NCBI GenBank assembly: GCA_016702745.1 | Contig: JADJDJ010000004.1 | Location: 558,001 to 622,000 of the forward strand | Length of the DNA: 64,000 nt | From: Chitinophagaceae bacterium | GTDB taxonomy: Bacteria; Bacteroidota; Bacteroidia; Chitinophagales; Chitinophagaceae | Reading direction: 5' to 3' | Part shown: positions 35,675 through 45,143 of the stretch, in pieces | Layout: the number at the start of each line of letters is the position of its first letter | How positions within the stretch are numbered: position 1 is the stretch's first letter | The notes under the pieces: model-generated | Told to the model about the DNA's origin: nothing | What the model saw: the letters and a program-made list of their open reading frames with translations, nothing else | Database searches by the model: none | Program-made: the position numbers and the translations under genes

Positions 35675-38600
35675 TCAATTCTTTTGTCTGTATAATTTCA
35701 ACGGGCTGTTATTCCCCGCCACCAGTAAACGATATTCCCCGCCGGGGCCTTTGTACCATTTTAAATCTCTTACTTCATTGTTATTATCGGCTACCGGTTG
35801 TGTAAACTTCATTTGCTTTGCCGCCGCATCAAATCTGAAAACACTCAGCTGCTGGGCATCATACCTTCCTTCATAAGGTACTACTCCATAAAAGTTGCCA
35901 CCGGTGATCCAATGCAGACTGTTGCCCGGCATGGATGCAAAACTCATCAGAGGTGCCATTTGCAGTTGGGCGGGAAGGCTGGTACGAACAAAATTTCCCT
36001 TTCCGTCATTGATAAAACAGGAGGATGCCAGCTGCTCTGCTTTGAGTTCGCGGTAATTATTAAACAGATCATAAAACATAAAACTCACGGTCTTTCCCGC
36101 CACATCACTGTAATTCAGGTAGTGCTTCTTCAATACCGGTAAGGAACGTTCCAGTTCATCCTTGGCGAGGAAGGTATATTCTTTTCCATCAATAGTATAA
36201 GCCATGACCTGCTCTGTGGAACCGTTTTTATCAAAGTCTTTTACATATAATTTCAGCGGACCATTCTTTCCCGCAACAAACTTGTTATTCAATCCCCAGT
36301 TCCCGGCAAGGATATCCATGAATCCATCTCCATTTACATCAGCAGGATAAAGGGTTTGCCATAATCCGGTGCTGCCTTCCAGAGGGCGGCTGGTAAAACT
36401 GCCTTTGTTATTGATAAAAACTGTCAGGGGCATCCATTCACCTGCCAGGACCAGATCAGGCCAGCTGTCATTATTAATATCTGTAAAAACGGCGCTGGTA
36501 ACCATCCCAATACTATCAGGCCGCCAGGTATTGACGGGTGCCGTTTTAAACTGGCCAGTTCCCTCATTCAGCAACAAGTAAGAATTTTGCGGACTGCCGT
36601 ATTGCGTAGCATCAGCCAGTACGCCTACAAAAAGATCAGCATCTCCGTCTTTATCTATATCCGCAGTGCTGATACAGGATTTGTTTTTCAGCAGGAGCGG
36701 AATCAGTTCATTGTGCAGGGTGAATTTTCCTTTGCCGTTATTAAGATAAAAATGATCAGCCAGCAGACTGTCGCCGTTCGCCCACTCATTGCCACCGCTG
36801 GCTACATAGAGATCGGGGAATCCGTCTTTATTGGCATCTATAAAAACAGCATCCACTTCTTCACTGGCCCTTGCCTGATTAAAAGGAATACTATCTGTTG
36901 TAAAAGCGCCGCTGCTGTTTTGAATCAGGAGCTGACCACTCTGACCAGCGGCTGCAGTGCAGTAAAAATCATCAAGTCCATCGCCATTTACATCGGCCAC
37001 GGCTATTTTAGGTCCGCGGGTGGATTGCTGGTGAGGGATCAGGTATTGATTATTATAATCCAGGAATTCATTCTCCTGATGTTTCCAGTTTACACGGACC
37101 TGGTTGCTGATTTCTTCAAGCACGGGTGGTTTGGGTGGAAAGAATGAGGCGTAATCAAAAACAGCACCTGCATCAGTTTGTTTCACCTGGATCAGCCCTT
37201 TCGCAGGAACATTCAGGATCCGCTGGAATTTCTGATCGGGCCATACAATCAGGATACTGTCAATGTACCTGATATTGTCAACACCAAAATGCAATTTGGG
37301 ATCGCAGGATGACTGAAAGCCACGGCTTGAACTAAGCTGCTGGTATTGCATGCCGGAGCCGGTAAAGAGCCAGGCTTTGGCACCGATACCATAGGTGTTG
37401 GCAGTATTGCCAATAAACGAAATGTCAACGGTGTATTTCTTTGCTGCTGTATTTTTTAAAATAGTGGCTGGTGCATTCAGGTTATTGATCACCATATCCA
37501 GGTTGCCGTCGTTATCGAGATCAGCATAGGAGGCCCCGTTGAAAAATCCTTTCATCGATCCGGTGCCCCAGCTTTGGCTCATATCGGTGAATTGTCCTTT
37601 CCCATCACCGCTGAAAAAATAGGGATGAGAAGATCCATCGGGCATTTTATCGATCGCTACTTTATCATACTTGGTGGAAGTGCCTACATCATTTTTTAAA
37701 ACCAGATCAGAGACAAAACGGATATAGTCCAGGTCAACTGGTCTTTTTACAATTCCACTTGAAATGAAAAGATCCTTATTGCCATCATTATCAAAATCGG
37801 CAAAGAGGGGTGCCCAGCTCCAGTCGGTTGCGGCAATACCACTTTGCAATCCGGTTTCGCTGTAACTTTTTCCCAGACCGTTATTTTGCTGCAGGCAGTT
37901 TTTGGAATACTGATGCTGGTAGCCGTGACCCATCAGTTTGAATTTGTAAGTATCCGGGTTTTCATCACTGCCATAGGTTTTCAATACTTTTTCATCGGGA
38001 GGAAGCATATCCACAGTAATGATATCGGTTTGGCCATCGTTGTTAAAATCGTTGGCATCATTTCCCATGCTGAAGCGGCTGTAATGCCTGAAATGGTCAG
38101 CGCCTGATTCTTTGAAGCGGCCATTCCCCTGGTTGAGGTAGTAATAATCATTCTCATGAAAATCGTTACCGATATAAATATCATCCCATCCATCCTGATT
38201 AAAATCGGCAATGGCAATTCCCAGTCCGTAGCCAAGGCTGCTTTGATAAATGCCTGCCGCTGCTGACACATCAGTAAATTTTCCGTTCACCGACACATCA
38301 TTTCGGTAGAGGCGGTCGCCGGATAAGGAATCAGGGGTATGTCTGAATACCGTATCCTGTATATTGGAATTAGGTTTTTGGGAGTGATTCAGCAGGTAGC
38401 AGTCAAGGTCACCATCCCGGTCATAATCAAAAAAAGCGGACTGTGTACCGAAGCCGGAAAAGTTGAGTCCGTACTCTGCTGCTTTTTCTGTGAAGCTGTT
38501 ATTTTTATTATTGATATAAAGCTGGTGCCGGCCGGTGAGTCCGTGATGTCCGCTGCTGGCCGCGACATAAATATCCTGGTAACCATCTGCATTTATATCA

Positions 38601-38974
38601 GCCATGGTAACACCTGAGCACCAGTCGGCCGTTCCGGCAACGCCGGCACTGGCGGTGATGTCTTCAAATTTGAAATCTCCTTTATTCAGGTAGAGTTTGT
38701 TATTCCCTTTGCTGTTGGCGGTAAAATAAATATCTACGAGGCCATCATTATTGATATCACCGGTTGACACACCTCCTCCATTATAATAATAGAGGTAGTA
38801 GAGAATATTCAGCATCTCCCTTTCGGGCAATGTATTCTCAAATTTGATATTTGTAGTTGAGGAGGAAAGCTGTTCAAAAAGGGCAGGTGTTTTCCTGCCT
38901 TGGCAGCCGGATTGAAGCAGGAGGAAACCGGCAGACAAAATAAAAAGAGGCCATTTACTGTTAAACCACTTCAT
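35675..38974 (-). CDS. FG-GAP/VCBS repeat protein with ASPIC/UnbV domain (CRTAC1-like) lipoprotein
   Basis: The 1099-residue product has lipobox LLLQSGC (C24). At least ten FG-GAP calcium-binding propeller repeats are visible, each carrying a D.(D/N).DG.(L/D)D loop, for example DINNDGLVDIYFTAN, DYDRDGDLDCYLLN, DFDNDGNKDLFISSG and DINNDSWPDLVLAGE. A central ASPIC/UnbV segment (GIGAKAWLFTGSGMQYQQLS) separates two propeller blocks. Such proteins recur in Bacteroidota polysaccharide loci and are thought to bind glycan at the surface; the function is not proven. The upstream spacer (38975-39064) has a terminator-like hairpin, so it may be expressed less than susCD. Confidence 0.9.
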   Translation of the reverse strand: MKWFNSKWPLFILSAGFLLLQSGCQGRKTPALFEQLSSSTTNIKFENTLPEREMLNILYYLYYYNGGGVSTGDINNDGLVDIYFTANSKGNNKLYLNKGDFKFEDITASAGVAGTADWCSGVTMADINADGYQDIYVAASSGHHGLTGRHQLYINNKNNSFTEKAAEYGLNFSGFGTQSAFFDYDRDGDLDCYLLNHSQKPNSNIQDTVFRHTPDSLSGDRLYRNDVSVNGKFTDVSAAAGIYQSSLGYGLGIAIADFNQDGWDDIYIGNDFHENDYYYLNQGNGRFKESGADHFRHYSRFSMGNDANDFNNDGQTDIITVDMLPPDEKVLKTYGSDENPDTYKFKLMGHGYQHQYSKNCLQQNNGLGKSYSETGLQSGIAATDWSWAPLFADFDNDGNKDLFISSGIVKRPVDLDYIRFVSDLVLKNDVGTSTKYDKVAIDKMPDGSSHPYFFSGDGKGQFTDMSQSWGTGSMKGFFNGASYADLDNDGNLDMVINNLNAPATILKNTAAKKYTVDISFIGNTANTYGIGAKAWLFTGSGMQYQQLSSSRGFQSSCDPKLHFGVDNIRYIDSILIVWPDQKFQRILNVPAKGLIQVKQTDAGAVFDYASFFPPKPPVLEEISNQVRVNWKHQENEFLDYNNQYLIPHQQSTRGPKIAVADVNGDGLDDFYCTAAAGQSGQLLIQNSSGAFTTDSIPFNQARASEEVDAVFIDANKDGFPDLYVASGGNEWANGDSLLADHFYLNNGKGKFTLHNELIPLLLKNKSCISTADIDKDGDADLFVGVLADATQYGSPQNSYLLLNEGTGQFKTAPVNTWRPDSIGMVTSAVFTDINNDSWPDLVLAGEWMPLTVFINNKGSFTSRPLEGSTGLWQTLYPADVNGDGFMDILAGNWGLNNKFVAGKNGPLKLYVKDFDKNGSTEQVMAYTIDGKEYTFLAKDELERSLPVLKKHYLNYSDVAGKTVSFMFYDLFNNYRELKAEQLASSCFINDGKGNFVRTSLPAQLQMAPLMSFASMPGNSLHWITGGNFYGVVPYEGRYDAQQLSVFRFDAAAKQMKFTQPVADNNNEVRDLKWYKGPGGEYRLLVAGNNSPLKLYRQKN

Positions 38975-38998
38975 TGGAACAGCCTTTTAAAAAAGATG

Positions 38999-39030
38999 AA
39001 AAGGGCTGAAACAAGACGTTCAGCCCTTTG
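38999..39030 (-). terminator. Intra-operon terminator/attenuator hairpin in PUL 2
   Basis: On the minus strand AAAGGGCTGAA and TTCAGCCCTTT form a strong stem around a 7-8 nt loop. A T-rich run (TTTTCATCTTTTTT) follows. It sits between the LamG-like gene and the FG-GAP gene and would partly end transcripts after susC-susD-lectin. Confidence 0.75.
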
Positions 39031-39064
39031 TTGCTTATGCTGCTTAAAACAAACGACTACATTG

Positions 39065-39952
39065 TTATTGTTTACCGGCAAAAAGCGCAGACACTTCTGT
39101 CTGTGACAACGCTTTGCTGTACAATCTCAGTTGGTCCAACCCTCCTTTGAAAGTACAAGCCAGCCAGTCGTCAGAGGCATAGCTGGTAGAAGGACCGGCA
39201 CCAATACGGAATTCAGAAATCCAGGTAGATGACAGGCGCAGGGCACCATGTCCGCCCCATGTTTTTACATTGGGATTCTGTACACCATCGATATACAATT
39301 TTACAGTACTGTTGGTTTCATCATAGGTAAATACCAGGTGATGCCAGTTATTATCGCATAATCCGGCAATCATCTGTCCACCTTCCCAGGTAAACCAGGC
39401 ATCACTTGCACCGCTGTTCGGATCGCTTGGGTTAGAAGGACTCACAAACATGCTTTTTATAGCACAGTTGGTATTATCTCCTTCCAGGAACAGGAAACCA
39501 ACGGCATTGCTCCAGTGGTAATCAGAGTTATTAGGCTGCTTCTTTGCTCTCATGGAGAGGATATATGCCGGTCCATTGGTACCATTATTATTTTTTGTCT
39601 GGCCATTTTGTTTGAACCATACAGAAATACTCATACTGCTGCTGGAAGCCCAGGCATTGAAAGAAGGATACTTGATGTATTTCTGGTTCACTCCGGTAAT
39701 TCCTTTACCTCTGACACCGTCAATAGTGGTAAATGGATTATCAGAAGGGAAGGTAGCCCGGATACTGTCTACTGCATTCATCAATGGATTAGCAGTAGTA
39801 CCATCAAAAGCTGCATAGAACTTCAATGGTCCGTTAGCAGGATTTGCATCCTTGGGATAGTCACCCAGTTCGGGCTTCTTCATTTTCTGGCAACCGGCAA
39901 TGGCAGTAAAGGCAAGCAGGGCCACCAGGATTTTGTTAAATGTCATTTTCAT
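39065..39952 (-). CDS. LamG/concanavalin-like lectin-domain lipoprotein
   Basis: The 295-residue product, counted from the ATG at 39952, starts a lipoprotein signal (LVALLAFTAIAGC). The upstream ATG at 39988 would overlap susD and place a non-signal segment in front. The remainder is a LamG_3/concanavalin-type jellyroll: LKFYAAFDGTTANPLM, SSSMSISVWFKQNGQT, NNWHHLVFTYDETNSTVKLY and GGLDQLRLYSKALSQTEVSA. It is third in PUL 2, after susC and susD, the usual place of the surface glycan-binding protein. No catalytic motif is seen. Confidence 0.85.
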   Translation of the reverse strand: MKMTFNKILVALLAFTAIAGCQKMKKPELGDYPKDANPANGPLKFYAAFDGTTANPLMNAVDSIRATFPSDNPFTTIDGVRGKGITGVNQKYIKYPSFNAWASSSSMSISVWFKQNGQTKNNNGTNGPAYILSMRAKKQPNNSDYHWSNAVGFLFLEGDNTNCAIKSMFVSPSNPSDPNSGASDAWFTWEGGQMIAGLCDNNWHHLVFTYDETNSTVKLYIDGVQNPNVKTWGGHGALRLSSTWISEFRIGAGPSTSYASDDWLACTFKGGLDQLRLYSKALSQTEVSALFAGKQ

Positions 39953-39981
39953 GATATAATCAGTTTTGTTGATTTTATGAA

Positions 39982-41532
39982 TTACCATTCCGGATTCTGT
40001 ACAAGGTTAGGATTTCCGTTCAGTGCTGAATTGGGAATCGGATAGTAACGATGTTTGTTTGCATATCCGCTAGGTCCCAGGATTGTGATTGCATCACCCC
40101 ATCTCACGAGGTCAAAGAACCTTTCAAACTCCATGGCAAATTCAGCTCTTCTTTCCTGTTTGATGGCCGCACGCATTTGGACCTGGTCTACAAAGGCGAT
40201 ATTGGTCAAACCCGCCCTTGTTCTTACCATGTTCACCCAGGTTACAGCATCGGCCTGATTTTGAGCTCCGCCGATTTCATTAGCCGCTTCAGCAGCCATC
40301 AGGTAGATATCAGCCATACGGAATACGCGGTGATTCACCCATGTATTCTGTGCTTCGTTATTAGGTGTACCCAAACCAGCAGCCTGGTATTCAGTGAAAA
40401 GATTATACACTTTTTTATTCCAGTACATGGCGTTACTCAGGTTTGGAACGGTTTGACCGTAACCACCTGTATTGGTACCACCGTCATTCTGATTGGAATA
40501 AAGAATGGTAGCTGCTTTCCGCTGATCAGTGGCTTCATAGCTGGATTCGAGGGAAGCAGTTGGTGTATTCCATCCCCATCCCAGATCCCAGGGACTTCCG
40601 GAAGCACCACGAACACCCTGACACTGACCGAGGCGGCTCCAGTAACGGTCGCCATCACCAGCTTCTTTATGTGCCTGAATTTCAAAAATGGATTCCTCAC
40701 AGAGTTCACCTTCTTTTTTGAAAATTTTCCAGTAAGGTGTGTACAAAGGAGCAGCAGCTCCACCCTGACGGCTGGCCATTACCTGCTTGCAATGTGTGAG
40801 CGCTTCAGCCCATTTCTGCTGATACAATTTTACTTTAGCCAGGAAGGTTCTTGCAGCAGCTTTATTCAGGCGACCGGAGAAGGTAGCGCCCCATGCCTGT
40901 GGCAGGTATTGCTCCGCATAAGTAAGGTCTGACTCGATAAATGCATAGATCTGTGCAGCAGGAGATTTGGCTTTGTGCCCATCAGTCGGCGTATTGATTT
41001 TGAAATCAATCTTGGGGACATCACCAAATGTTCTTACCAGATCAAAATAAGAATAAGCCCTGAAGAATTTAGCTTCAGCAATATTGGTGAGTGAAGCAGG
41101 GTCGGTGTAACCACCTTTTTGTGCCTCATCCATTACATCATTACAAAGGCCAATAAAAATATAGTGCTTATCCCAGTACAAACCAGCTCCCCAGTCATCT
41201 TTGGTGTACTGGAAATTATCATAGGTCTGGCGCCAGGCCGAAGCACCGGGGTCAGCTACAATCTCTGCATCATCAGAACGGAAACCATTCATGGCAACCC
41301 ATGGAATACTTTGAAATCCATCGCCACAATAGGGATCCGCTTTTGAATTGCGGACGGCACCATAGAGTGCCAGTGCCTTCCCTTCAAGGGCACCCAGGCT
41401 CAGATCGTCCTGTGTGGCGGAGAGGGGTTGTCTGTCAAGAAATTTTTTACAACCAGACATCCCGCCCAGAACCGGCACCGCAAGCAGGGCACCGATCAGC
41501 AGCTTGTTGAAATTGTTTGCAATCTTTATCAT
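39982..41532 (-). CDS. SusD/RagB outer-membrane nutrient-binding lipoprotein
   Basis: The 516-residue product has lipobox LGGMSGC and the family markers KKFLDRQPLSATQDD, AKFFRAYSYFDLVRTFGDVP and the C-terminal VRTRAGLTNI...IKQERRAEFAMEFERFFDLVRWG. It lies 21 nt after susC of PUL 2 and partners it in oligosaccharide capture. Confidence 0.95.
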   Translation of the reverse strand: MIKIANNFNKLLIGALLAVPVLGGMSGCKKFLDRQPLSATQDDLSLGALEGKALALYGAVRNSKADPYCGDGFQSIPWVAMNGFRSDDAEIVADPGASAWRQTYDNFQYTKDDWGAGLYWDKHYIFIGLCNDVMDEAQKGGYTDPASLTNIAEAKFFRAYSYFDLVRTFGDVPKIDFKINTPTDGHKAKSPAAQIYAFIESDLTYAEQYLPQAWGATFSGRLNKAAARTFLAKVKLYQQKWAEALTHCKQVMASRQGGAAAPLYTPYWKIFKKEGELCEESIFEIQAHKEAGDGDRYWSRLGQCQGVRGASGSPWDLGWGWNTPTASLESSYEATDQRKAATILYSNQNDGGTNTGGYGQTVPNLSNAMYWNKKVYNLFTEYQAAGLGTPNNEAQNTWVNHRVFRMADIYLMAAEAANEIGGAQNQADAVTWVNMVRTRAGLTNIAFVDQVQMRAAIKQERRAEFAMEFERFFDLVRWGDAITILGPSGYANKHRYYPIPNSALNGNPNLVQNPEW

Positions 41533-41553
41533 GTTGTCGGATGTTTTAATCAG

Positions 41554-44500
41554 TTAAAAATTAGCATTCAGTCCAAAAGTGATTACACGTGGCAGGGCAC
41601 TTCCGGCACTACCAAAGTCCAAACCGAATCCAAGGGCATCTCCGGCAAATTCAGGTGAGTAACCCAGGTTCTTCTTCCAGGTTTTGAGGTTCTGGATAGA
41701 AAGGCTCAGTTTAAGGTTCTTGATACCGGTCACTTTGGGGAGTTTGGAAATGGTATAACCCAGGTTCAGGTTCCTGATCCGGAAATAACTTCCATCTTCA
41801 ATACCGTAAGTTGACGGAGCCCGGTTGATCAGGTGCTTCTGGTTCACGATTGGAACAAAATTGGAAGTAGCCGCTCCTGTCCATCCTTCTGTATAATTCT
41901 TTGGATAATTGTACAGCGAGTTCTTTTGCTCTGATGTACCCCATACCCTGAATACTTCATTACCATAACATCCGGCAAAATCAATATTCACATCAAATGC
42001 TTTGTACTTGAAAGTGGTATTGATACCGTATGTAAAGTCAGGTGTTGGGTTTCCAATCATCTGCTTGTCGTTATCATTGATAATGCCATCACCATCCAGG
42101 TCTTTGTATTTGATATCGCCGGGCTTGGCACCACCACCATTGATCGTGTTCACAGGCGAAGCCAGGATATCAGCATAAGACTGATACAATCCATCTGCTA
42201 CCAGTCCATAGAAATAACCGATTGGGTAACCGGTTTGTGCCTGGTTAGGTGTTTGCTCACTGGAAGAGATATTCGGTCTGTTGGGATACTCCAGGTGCAG
42301 CACTTTGTTTTTAAATGTGGTGAGGTTACCACCAATGGTCAGGCTCATATCGTTGCCGATCTTCTGGTTCCAGCTGCCCACGAATTCAAAACCACTGTTC
42401 TGGATTGATCCGTTATTGGTCAGGGATGGAAGAATACCGGAAGGTCTGAGCAACACGATCAGGTCCTGTGTTTTTTTACTGTAATAAGCCATTTCGAAAT
42501 GCAGACGGCTTTTGAACATTTCCGCTTCAATTCCTATTTCAGAAGAATTCACAGTTTCCCAGCGCAGATTGGGATCGTAGAGATAGTCTGCCTCATACAC
42601 TGGTACCAGGTTTTCACCAAATACGGCAGATGAGTTAGTGGAAATTGTGGGGTAAGCTGGATAGTTCTTGCCCTGGGCAGTGAAGTTACCGAGCAGTCCG
42701 GTGGATGCTTTTAATTTCAGGTAATTGAACACTTCCATATTCTCCATGAATTTTTCACGGGTGATTTCCCAGGCAGCACCAACGGCCCAGAAGCTCTGGA
42801 ATTTGTCTTTGTAGTTTTTGCTGATCTGGCTGGCTCCGTCTCTGCGGAAGCTGGCGTTGAAATAATACTTGTTCTTATAGTTGTAGAGCAAACGGGCAAG
42901 ACCTGATACGGTAGTGTATTCACTTTGACCGGCAGGTATCACACTCTGGATATCTCCGAAACCGGTGTTGATATACCAGAAGCGATTGTTATTCGGAATA
43001 ATATTCTTGCCTTCTTCTTTCTGTGATACAGTAGAAGAAGCCTGCTCATACTTATAGAAGTAAGTGGTAAATCCTCCCATCAGGGTGAAAGAATGGTCAT
43101 TGAATTTTTTCTTGTAAGTAGCAATATAATCCTGCTGGAAGGCCCGGGTATTGATGAGGTCCTGTCTCACGGCTGTCAGGGTATTCCTGCTTACTACCTG
43201 ATCACCAGTCATGCATGGATCATAAAGGTCATACAGCGGTGTGTATTCCCTGTTACTGCGCCAGCTCATATCGGCATACCAGGTTGGACGGAAATTCAGG
43301 TCCTTGGTGATATTAATATCCACGAACACGTTTCCAACAAAACGGTAGCGGTCATCAATTTTCTTATCCCAGTTATTCTCCAGGGTAGCCAGTGGGTTCG
43401 TTTCTGAATTCTGGATAATCGGAACGGAGGAATACAGGTTATAATTGGCGGAATCTACGCCATAAGGATTCTTGGTGTATACTGATCTGGGATCAGCCGA
43501 AACGATCGGTACAATCCGGCGGGCATTTTCCAGAGCACCACTGTTGTAAGGCAATCTTTCTTTTGAACCAATGATGGTAAAGCCCAGTTTCCATGTCTTA
43601 TTCACTTTGAATTCATCGCTGATATTCATGGTCATCCGGTCGTAGCGAACATGTTTTACCAGGCCTTCATCATAGGTATAACCCAGTCCCATGTGGAATT
43701 TGTTCTTATCCGTACTTCCATCCAGGCTCACATTGGTGGTGCTGAATTTGGCAGTGCGGGTAACGGCATCAATCCAGTCGGTATTGCCGGTATAGGCATT
43801 CATACCTGGTCCGCCTACATTATTAACAAAATTGAGCAGGGATAAATCACTGGGATCATCATCCACGCGGCTCAGTGCTTCCAGTGTAGCCAGTTTCCTG
43901 AATTCATCTCCGTTAGCGAGTTGAATTTTGTCTACCAGCTTTTTGGTACCATAAGCCGTATTGAAATTGATATTGATTTGTCCGGTCTTTGCTTTCTTGG
44001 TGGTTACCAGGATTGCACCGGCGGCACCCTTGATACCGAAGATGGCGAGGGAGGAAGCATCTTTCAGCACTTCCACGCTTTCGATTTCACTGGGGTTTAC
44101 AAAATCCATATTATCACTGAAAATACCGTCGATGATATAAACAGGACGGATACTTCCGATACTAACGGTACCCCTTATGCGCACATCCGGTGCAGAACCG
44201 GGGATGGCGGTATTCACGATGGTCAGACCGGCAACCTTGGCCTGCAGGGAGGCGAGCGGGTTACTGTTGGGCTGGGCAGCGATGGCATCTCCTTTTACTT
44301 TTGTGATGGATCCGGTCAGGTCTCTTTTTACAGCAGAACCATAACCAATCACCACTACGGCATCCTGAATTTTTTCAGATTGCTTCAGGGCGATGCTCAA
44401 AGTAGTCTTTCCTTTTACAGATACTTCCTGGGACTCATATCCCACGGAGCTGATCACCAGTACGGCATCATCAGGAACACTGATGGAAAAATTACCGTTG

Positions 44501-44991
44501 GCATCTGTTACGGTTCCAACCCTGGATCCTTTCACCTGGATGGAAACACCGGCCAGTGGCTCACCGGTTGCGGCAGTAACTTTTCCGGTGATCCGGATAT
44601 CCTTTGTGCTGAATTCTGCGATAGCGGCCAGTTCTTTTAAAACCACCAGGTTGGTGCCCAGTAGTTTATAAGAAATGCCGGTATTGGCCAGAATCCTGTC
44701 CAGTACTTCCGGAAGGGTGGCCTCTTTTACATCAACATTTACTTTGGGTTTACCTTTTACGGACTCTTCCGTAAAGAGAAAGCGGTAATCGGTTTTTTTC
44801 TCAATGGCGAAGAGCACTTTCTTGATTTCCGTATCATTCATTTTAAGTGTGATACGTTCCTGTCCCCATCCTTTGGCAGAAACCTGGAGGCAGGCAAACA
44901 TCAGTAAAGCAACCGTGAGTTTCATAATTCTGGCAATCTTTTGATACAACAGAACCTTAGGTGAAACAGCAGCTGTTTCAGATTTTTTCAT
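41554..44991 (-). CDS. SusC/RagA TonB-dependent transporter with N-terminal STN signalling domain
   Basis: The 1145-residue product has a signal/membrane segment (ALLMFACLQVSAKGWGQ) and an STN domain (about 55-125, ERITLKMNDTEIKKVLFAIE). A CarboxypepD_reg domain (RITGKVTAATGEPLAGVSIQ), a plug (LQAKVAGLTIVNTAIPGSAP, then VRIRGTVSIG) and a barrel with FRIRNLNLGYTI near the end follow. STN domains contact FecR-type anti-sigma factors, matching the FecR and ECF sigma genes just upstream. When substrate binds, the STN domain should relay a signal through FecR to the sigma factor. Full length. Confidence 0.96.
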   Translation of the reverse strand: MKKSETAAVSPKVLLYQKIARIMKLTVALLMFACLQVSAKGWGQERITLKMNDTEIKKVLFAIEKKTDYRFLFTEESVKGKPKVNVDVKEATLPEVLDRILANTGISYKLLGTNLVVLKELAAIAEFSTKDIRITGKVTAATGEPLAGVSIQVKGSRVGTVTDANGNFSISVPDDAVLVISSVGYESQEVSVKGKTTLSIALKQSEKIQDAVVVIGYGSAVKRDLTGSITKVKGDAIAAQPNSNPLASLQAKVAGLTIVNTAIPGSAPDVRIRGTVSIGSIRPVYIIDGIFSDNMDFVNPSEIESVEVLKDASSLAIFGIKGAAGAILVTTKKAKTGQININFNTAYGTKKLVDKIQLANGDEFRKLATLEALSRVDDDPSDLSLLNFVNNVGGPGMNAYTGNTDWIDAVTRTAKFSTTNVSLDGSTDKNKFHMGLGYTYDEGLVKHVRYDRMTMNISDEFKVNKTWKLGFTIIGSKERLPYNSGALENARRIVPIVSADPRSVYTKNPYGVDSANYNLYSSVPIIQNSETNPLATLENNWDKKIDDRYRFVGNVFVDINITKDLNFRPTWYADMSWRSNREYTPLYDLYDPCMTGDQVVSRNTLTAVRQDLINTRAFQQDYIATYKKKFNDHSFTLMGGFTTYFYKYEQASSTVSQKEEGKNIIPNNNRFWYINTGFGDIQSVIPAGQSEYTTVSGLARLLYNYKNKYYFNASFRRDGASQISKNYKDKFQSFWAVGAAWEITREKFMENMEVFNYLKLKASTGLLGNFTAQGKNYPAYPTISTNSSAVFGENLVPVYEADYLYDPNLRWETVNSSEIGIEAEMFKSRLHFEMAYYSKKTQDLIVLLRPSGILPSLTNNGSIQNSGFEFVGSWNQKIGNDMSLTIGGNLTTFKNKVLHLEYPNRPNISSSEQTPNQAQTGYPIGYFYGLVADGLYQSYADILASPVNTINGGGAKPGDIKYKDLDGDGIINDNDKQMIGNPTPDFTYGINTTFKYKAFDVNIDFAGCYGNEVFRVWGTSEQKNSLYNYPKNYTEGWTGAATSNFVPIVNQKHLINRAPSTYGIEDGSYFRIRNLNLGYTISKLPKVTGIKNLKLSLSIQNLKTWKKNLGYSPEFAGDALGFGLDFGSAGSALPRVITFGLNANF

Positions 44992-45059
44992 AAATTACAG
45001 TTGAAGGGTTAAGAATGCCGGGGGTCTTAAAGTTCCCGGTGTACAACCTGTTTGAATCC

Positions 45060-45085
45060 ACGGGGTTTCGTTGCAGCGAAATCCC
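45060..45085. terminator. Hairpin between the FecR gene and susC of PUL 2
   Basis: CGGGGTTTCG and CGAAATCCCG form a stem with one mismatch, with a T run on the plus-strand side only. On the minus strand, the transcribed direction, the T run becomes a leading A run, so classical termination of the fecR transcript is doubtful. An mRNA-stabilising or processing hairpin in the susC leader is the alternative. Confidence 0.4.
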
Positions 45086-45143
45086 GTTTTTTAACTTTTC
45101 AGGACGTGTTATTGGCAGTCGTTTTGTTCATACAGCATAGCAA

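Noticed and set aside
43921..44640. 239-codon plus-strand frame opposite susC of PUL 2
   Set aside because: Antisense shadow of the plug-domain coding region.
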